From positions 1 through 35,531 of the forward strand of contig CAZSFD010000057.1 in NCBI GenBank assembly GCA_964606085.1: a DNA stretch of 35,531 bases. The letters run 5' to 3'. The notes beneath the pieces were generated by a model. The model had not been told where the DNA came from, made no database searches, and saw only the letters and a program-made list of their open reading frames with translations. This stretch comes from CAIQJJ01 sp964606085. Its GTDB lineage: Bacteria; Chloroflexota; Anaerolineae; Anaerolineales; UBA4823. Both the position numbers and the translations under genes were made by a program. Positions 32,027 through 35,531 of the stretch are shown here, in pieces (within the stretch, counting starts at the first letter, position 1; each line of letters starts with the position of its first letter).

Positions 32027-33307
32027 GTGACCGATTCCACGCTGACTGTCGCTGATAATGACCTGGCCTGGCGCGCCTTCCTGGCGAACCTGCGCCACGA
32101 ACTGCGCACGCCAATCAACGCCATCATCGGTTACAGCGAAATGATGCTGGAAGATACCCAGCCGCCTGGCAGCCCTGGCCACGAGATGAGCGCCGATGTC
32201 GAAAAAATCTACCGCGCCGGCCATACCCTGCTCGCCCTGGTCAACAACAACCTCGACCAACAAAAGATCGAAGCCGGTCAGTTGGATATGCAGGTGGACG
32301 AATTCGGCGCTCGGCTGCGTCACGAACTGCGCACCCCGGTCAACACCATCATTGGCTATGCCGAGATGCTCAGCGAAGATGCACCCACCCTCGGCGGTGA
32401 TGAGTTTGTGCCAGATTTGTTGAAAATTCAAGATGCCGCCAACCGCTTTCTCAGCCTGATCGAAGAAGTGGTTAATTTTGCTCGTATCGAAGCGGGGGAA
32501 ATAGCGCCAGATTTACGTACCGACGAAACCTCGTCTTTGCTGGAAGAAGCCCTGACCACGGTGCAGACCCTCGAAACCACTTCACACCAGGCAGCAAGCA
32601 TCGAAACCAATGGGCATATCCTGGTCGTGGATGATAACGCCATCAACCGCGATATTCTTTCGCGTTACCTCGAACGCCTCAATCACACCGCGGTCACTGC
32701 CGAGGGCGGACGCCAGGCCCTCGATATCCTGGCCCAGCAATCCTTCGACCTCGTGTTGCTGGACGTTATGATGCCCGGCATGAATGGCTACCAGGTGCTG
32801 GAGGCGGTCAAATCTAATCCGGCTTTGCGCGAAATCCCCGTTATCATGATCTCCGCCCTCGATGAGGTAGATAGCGTGGTGCGCTGCGTCGAAATGGGCG
32901 CCGAAGATTACCTGCCCAAACCCTTCAACCCCGTGCTGCTCAAAGCCCGCCTGGATGCCTGCCTCGAAAAGAAACGCCTGCGTGATAAGGAAATTGAGTA
33001 TTTGCAGCAGGTTTCCAAAGTGACCGCCGCCGCCGCCGCCGTCGAAGCCGAACAGTTTATTTCCACAAACCTGGATAGTGTCGCCACCCGCGGCGACGAA
33101 TTGGGCCAACTGGCGCGCGTCTTCCAGCGCATGGCGCACGAAGTCTATCTTCGTGAGCAGCGCTTGAAACAGCAAGTACAAGCGTTGCGCATTCAAATTG
33201 ATGAAGCCAAAAAGGCCAGCCAGGTGGCCGAAATTGCCGAAACCGATTATTTCCAACAATTGCAAGCCAAAGCCCGCCAAATGCGCCAGCGCAGCGAATC
33301 ATCTTAA
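32027..33307 (+). CDS. Tandem HisKA - REC - HAMP-like protein lacking an ATPase domain
   Basis: 426 residues from GTG 32027, 6 bp after the receiver gene. Two HisKA-type helical hairpins follow each other: LANLRHELRTPINAIIGYS (His24) and ARLRHELRTPVNTIIGYAE (His99). Between them and the receiver no N-box, DTGIG or GTGLG motif exists, so there is no HATPase. A receiver (about 198-315) has Asp246 in LLDVMMPGMNGY and a canonical KP. The C-terminus has a HAMP-like motif DELGQLARVFQRMAHEV leading to a long coiled coil and a basic tail. The frame is intact, so it is not a decayed kinase. It probably receives phosphate in trans, works as a phosphotransfer hub or scaffold, and signals through the HAMP/coiled coil. 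Five Ala from a (CCG)6 run precede the HAMP-like part. Confidence 0.88.
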   Translation: MTDSTLTVADNDLAWRAFLANLRHELRTPINAIIGYSEMMLEDTQPPGSPGHEMSADVEKIYRAGHTLLALVNNNLDQQKIEAGQLDMQVDEFGARLRHELRTPVNTIIGYAEMLSEDAPTLGGDEFVPDLLKIQDAANRFLSLIEEVVNFARIEAGEIAPDLRTDETSSLLEEALTTVQTLETTSHQAASIETNGHILVVDDNAINRDILSRYLERLNHTAVTAEGGRQALDILAQQSFDLVLLDVMMPGMNGYQVLEAVKSNPALREIPVIMISALDEVDSVVRCVEMGAEDYLPKPFNPVLLKARLDACLEKKRLRDKEIEYLQQVSKVTAAAAAVEAEQFISTNLDSVATRGDELGQLARVFQRMAHEVYLREQRLKQQVQALRIQIDEAKKASQVAEIAETDYFQQLQAKARQMRQRSESS

Positions 33308-33318
33308 GGAGCCTTCTC

Positions 33319-34062
33319 ATGGCGAAAATTATCTCTGTCCATTCTTTCCGCGGTGGCACCGGCAAATCGAACTCGACTGCCAATATCGCCGCATTGTTGG
33401 CCTCGCACGGCAAACGGGTGGGCGTGATTGATACCGACATCCAATCGCCGGGCATTCACATTCTCTTTGGCCTGGATGAAGAAAACATGCAGCACTCGCT
33501 CAATGATTACCTGTGGGGAAAATGTTCTATCAGCGACTGCGCTCACGATGTCACCCCAGGTGATTTGCCCGGCAAAGTGTATCTGATCCCCTCCAGCATC
33601 AAAGCCGGCGAAATTGCCCGCGTGCTGCGCGAAGGTTACGATGTCGGCCTGCTCAACGATGGCTTCCACGATCTGATTGCCAACCTCGATCTCGACTACC
33701 TGGTGATTGATACGCATCCCGGCCTCAACGAAGAAACCTTACTTTCCATTGCCATCTCCAATGTGCTGGTCATCATTTTGCGCCCCGATCAGCAAGATTA
33801 CCAGGGCACCGCCGTGACCGTCGAAATTGCCCGCAAGCTCGATGTGCCAACGATGATGCTGATGGTAAACAAGCTGCCCGCCGTATTCGACCCCTCCGAA
33901 GTGCGTGCGAAAGTGGAAACGGCCTACTCCTGCCCGGTGGCCGCCATCTTGCCCCACTCAGACGAGATGATGGCCCTGGCAAGCAGCGGAATCTTCAGCC
34001 TGCAATATCCCGACCACCCCATTGCGCGTGGCTACCAGCAAATTGTCGCCATCATCCGCTAG
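33319..34062 (+). CDS. ParA/MinD-like P-loop ATPase
   Basis: A 247-residue deviant Walker A ATPase. The N-terminus is MAKIISVHSFRGGTGKSNST with the P-loop at RGGTGKS, where the family's leading signature Lys is Arg11 and the core Lys is Lys16. VGVIDTDIQSPGIHILFG gives the switch I/Walker A' region and LDYLVIDTHPGLNE the Walker B region (Asp of VIDTHPG). AGGAG precedes ATG 33319. These proteins form ATP-dependent dimers that bind membrane or nucleoid and position cargo. No ParB-like partner is next to it; the double-HisKA protein directly upstream is the best partner candidate. I recall similar ATPases with this Arg start in cyanobacterial and Chloroflexota genomes, but cannot confirm it here. 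Confidence 0.9.
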   Translation: MAKIISVHSFRGGTGKSNSTANIAALLASHGKRVGVIDTDIQSPGIHILFGLDEENMQHSLNDYLWGKCSISDCAHDVTPGDLPGKVYLIPSSIKAGEIARVLREGYDVGLLNDGFHDLIANLDLDYLVIDTHPGLNEETLLSIAISNVLVIILRPDQQDYQGTAVTVEIARKLDVPTMMLMVNKLPAVFDPSEVRAKVETAYSCPVAAILPHSDEMMALASSGIFSLQYPDHPIARGYQQIVAIIR

Positions 34063-34075
34063 GCCACCCGCCGCC

Positions 34076-34939
34076 ATGACTACATTCACCGTTCGGGGAC
34101 ATTCCTTTCACGCTCAAGAAGTGGGCGAACAGCATAGCCGCGTAGCCATTCTCATTCACGGCTGGTCCAGTTCGTGGTATGCCGTCTCGCCGCTGCTGCC
34201 GCTACTCAAAAATCGCTATCGCTGCCTGGCGGTAGATTTGCCCGGTTATGGCGAAAGTCAGCCCTTTGAGCATCGTGTCACGATTGATGATTATGCCGAT
34301 CTGATCATTGGCCTGATCGAGCAGGTTTCACCGCAACATCCCGTGATCCTGGTCGGGCATTCGATGGGCGGCATGACCAGCATCACGGTCGCTTTGAAGC
34401 GCCCCGAATTGATCGAACGCATGGTGCTGCTTTGCCCCACCATCAGCGGCAATCTGTCCATGTTCATCAACTTGTTCATGTCCCCCTTTGTCGTTTTGGA
34501 ACGCTTCCCCCTGACGCGCAAACTGGTCGAAATTTTCGAGCCACAGATGTTTTCACTCACTGACCGCCTGCTGCGCCCGGCCCTTTTCGCCGATCAGACT
34601 GGCATCACTGAACGCCAATACCTGCAAATCCGCGCCGATGCCCGCCGCCCTGGGCAGGGCCGCGTGCGCGCCGAATGCTTTACCGCCATGCGCCGACACG
34701 ATCTTCGTAAGCGGCTGGATGGCATCAAAACGCCGGCCCTGGTGATATGGGGCATGGAAGATAACACGGTGCCGCTGCGCGATGCCAGTGCAGTGGCTCG
34801 CGCCTGGCCCGATGCCGACCTGCGTGTGGTGCCCAATGCCGGTCACTGGCCGCAGTTCGAAACGCCGCAGACCGTTGAACGGTATGTGCGCGCCTTCCTC
34901 AGCACACCCATCAAGCTCTTGACGATGGACTTCTCGTGA
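34076..34939 (+). CDS. Alpha/beta hydrolase
   Basis: A 287-residue hydrolase with the complete triad: nucleophile elbow VGHSMGGM (Ser96), Asp229 in WGMEDNTVP and His257 in NAGHWPQFE. The oxyanion region is ILIHGWSSSWYAV and DLPGYGES follows as usual for the lid-type family. A hydrophobic cap (MFINLFMSPFVVLERF) suggests a lipid-like or hydrophobic substrate. ATG 34076 (MTTFTVRGHS) is preferred over an in-frame start inside parA at 34022. It starts 13 bp after the parA stop, and its TGA overlaps the GTG start of the cyclase (GTGA), so it is translated in series with the signalling genes. Substrate and role are unknown; it may make or clear a signal molecule. Confidence 0.9.
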   Translation: MTTFTVRGHSFHAQEVGEQHSRVAILIHGWSSSWYAVSPLLPLLKNRYRCLAVDLPGYGESQPFEHRVTIDDYADLIIGLIEQVSPQHPVILVGHSMGGMTSITVALKRPELIERMVLLCPTISGNLSMFINLFMSPFVVLERFPLTRKLVEIFEPQMFSLTDRLLRPALFADQTGITERQYLQIRADARRPGQGRVRAECFTAMRRHDLRKRLDGIKTPALVIWGMEDNTVPLRDASAVARAWPDADLRVVPNAGHWPQFETPQTVERYVRAFLSTPIKLLTMDFS

Positions 34940-35531
34940 CCACCCGTCCCCTTTCGCCATTGACCCCCATCGAGCCGCGGCTGCGGCCATTTTTGGCAGC
35001 CGATCTCAGCACCGCCGTCTACACTTCGCCCTCGGTCGCCACCTTCACCCGCGTTTACGAACATCTGCGCACCCTGCGGCGCATCCTGCACGATTACGTC
35101 CCCCGCCAGGTTTCCGAATGCCCGCCCGAACCCGGCGCGGTGCGCTATGAGTGGCAAGAAGGCAGCCTCATGTTCACCGACCTGGCTGGCTTCACCCGCC
35201 TGACCGAGGCCCATGCCGTGCGCGGCCGCGCCGGCGCCGAATCGCTGCTCAAGACGCTCAACGCCTACTTCGCCGGGATCATCGAGATTATCAGCAAATC
35301 GGGGGGCGATTTGCTCGAATTTACCGGCGATGCACTGCTCGTGCAGTTCCCACCCAACCCCCACATCAACGACACCCTGCAAGCCGTGCGCGCCGGCCTG
35401 CGAATGCAGCGCGCCATGCAGCACTTCAAGCATATCGAAACCTCGCAGGGCATCTTTTCACTGCAAATGCGCGTGGGGCTGCATCGTGGTCGTTTCTTGA
35501 CCGCCGATATTGGCACACCGCTGCGCATGGA
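34936..35531 (+). CDS. Class III adenylate/guanylate cyclase, N-terminal part
   Basis: About 198 residues from GTG 34936 to the right edge, where the frame is still open. After an N-terminal stretch with YVP, the catalytic core begins at GSLMFTDLAGFTRLTE, with metal-binding Asp82, and continues to SGGDLLEFTGDALLVQF with the second Asp132, then RVGLHRGRFLTADIG. The GGDLLxFxGDALL form is typical of soluble-adenylyl-cyclase-like proteins, which often have a second cyclase domain and an ATPase/TPR tail; whether this one does is outside the window. The purine-selecting residues are not visible, so cAMP and cGMP cannot be told apart. The GTG overlaps the hydrolase stop, placing cyclic-nucleotide synthesis at the end of the visible signalling operon. 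Confidence 0.9.
   Translation, partial: MTTRPLSPLTPIEPRLRPFLAADLSTAVYTSPSVATFTRVYEHLRTLRRILHDYVPRQVSECPPEPGAVRYEWQEGSLMFTDLAGFTRLTEAHAVRGRAGAESLLKTLNAYFAGIIEIISKSGGDLLEFTGDALLVQFPPNPHINDTLQAVRAGLRMQRAMQHFKHIETSQGIFSLQMRVGLHRGRFLTADIGTPLRM

Noticed and set aside
32027..32600. Double-HisKA gene considered as a truncated or frameshifted kinase
   Set aside because: The frame is open from a GTG next to the upstream stop through receiver and HAMP-like regions, with all conserved residues kept; it looks like a designed architecture rather than decay.
34022..34075. Upstream start of the alpha/beta hydrolase inside the parA gene
   Set aside because: It would overlap the conserved end of the ATPase and add residues without similarity; ATG 34076 gives the normal N-terminus.
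34936..35531. Cyclase considered as part of a Pycsar or CBASS anti-phage system
   Set aside because: It is a class III, sAC-like cyclase embedded in a kinase operon; no CD-NTase, and no cyclic-nucleotide-gated effector is visible. The CHAT gene is on the other strand over 12 kb away. Not supportable from this window.

Overview
The window looks like a piece of a Chloroflexota (Anaerolineae-like) chromosome. It is GC-rich, uses ATG, GTG and TTG starts and couples many genes through ATGA overlaps. It encodes long multi-domain hybrid histidine kinases, a CHAT-domain protein and a class III cyclase resembling soluble adenylyl cyclase. The taxonomic placement is an inference from gene style; no rRNA or tRNA gene was seen. 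Coding density is very high: no gene-free stretch exceeds about 150 bp.

Region 1 (1-8704, minus strand) carries, in transcription order, a medium-chain dehydrogenase, a 1172-residue lipoprotein nuclease of the ExeM/NucH type, rmlA, two small unknown genes, rmlD, wecB and the 5' part of pyrD. From rmlA to pyrD the spacing is minimal, with two ATGA overlaps, so this is probably one transcript that makes dTDP-rhamnose precursors and UDP-ManNAc for a surface glycan.

Region 2 (8852-20203, plus strand) continues the surface-glycan theme: two paralogous family 2 glycosyltransferases, a membrane-anchored beta-propeller plus GH78-like (alpha-L-rhamnosidase-like) protein, a multi-span GT39-like glycosyltransferase, rmlC, a GH50/agarase-like glycoside hydrolase, a patatin-like hydrolase and a DUF3592 membrane protein. 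rmlB, needed to complete dTDP-L-rhamnose synthesis, is not in the window.

Region 3 (20208-22265, minus strand) is a single caspase-like CHAT protein with a CBS-like N-terminus and an apparent His541/Cys592 dyad. It is transcribed divergently from region 4.

Region 4 (22404 to the right edge, plus strand) is the most striking part: a nine-gene signalling operon of at least 13 kb. In order it encodes an NHL-repeat lipoprotein, three membrane histidine kinases (two of them hybrids with two receiver domains each), a stand-alone receiver protein, a protein with two HisKA domains and a receiver but no ATPase domain, a ParA/MinD-like ATPase, an alpha/beta hydrolase, and an incomplete soluble-adenylyl-cyclase-like cyclase. 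No DNA-binding output domain is visible. The locus therefore suggests a multi-input phosphorelay that acts through a ParA-type ATPase and/or a cyclic nucleotide rather than through a classical transcription factor.

Scattered short low-complexity insertions (CCCCTGC-, CAACCTT- and CAGTCACC-like motifs) sit in frame inside or at the start of several genes and are worth studying as a repeat family.
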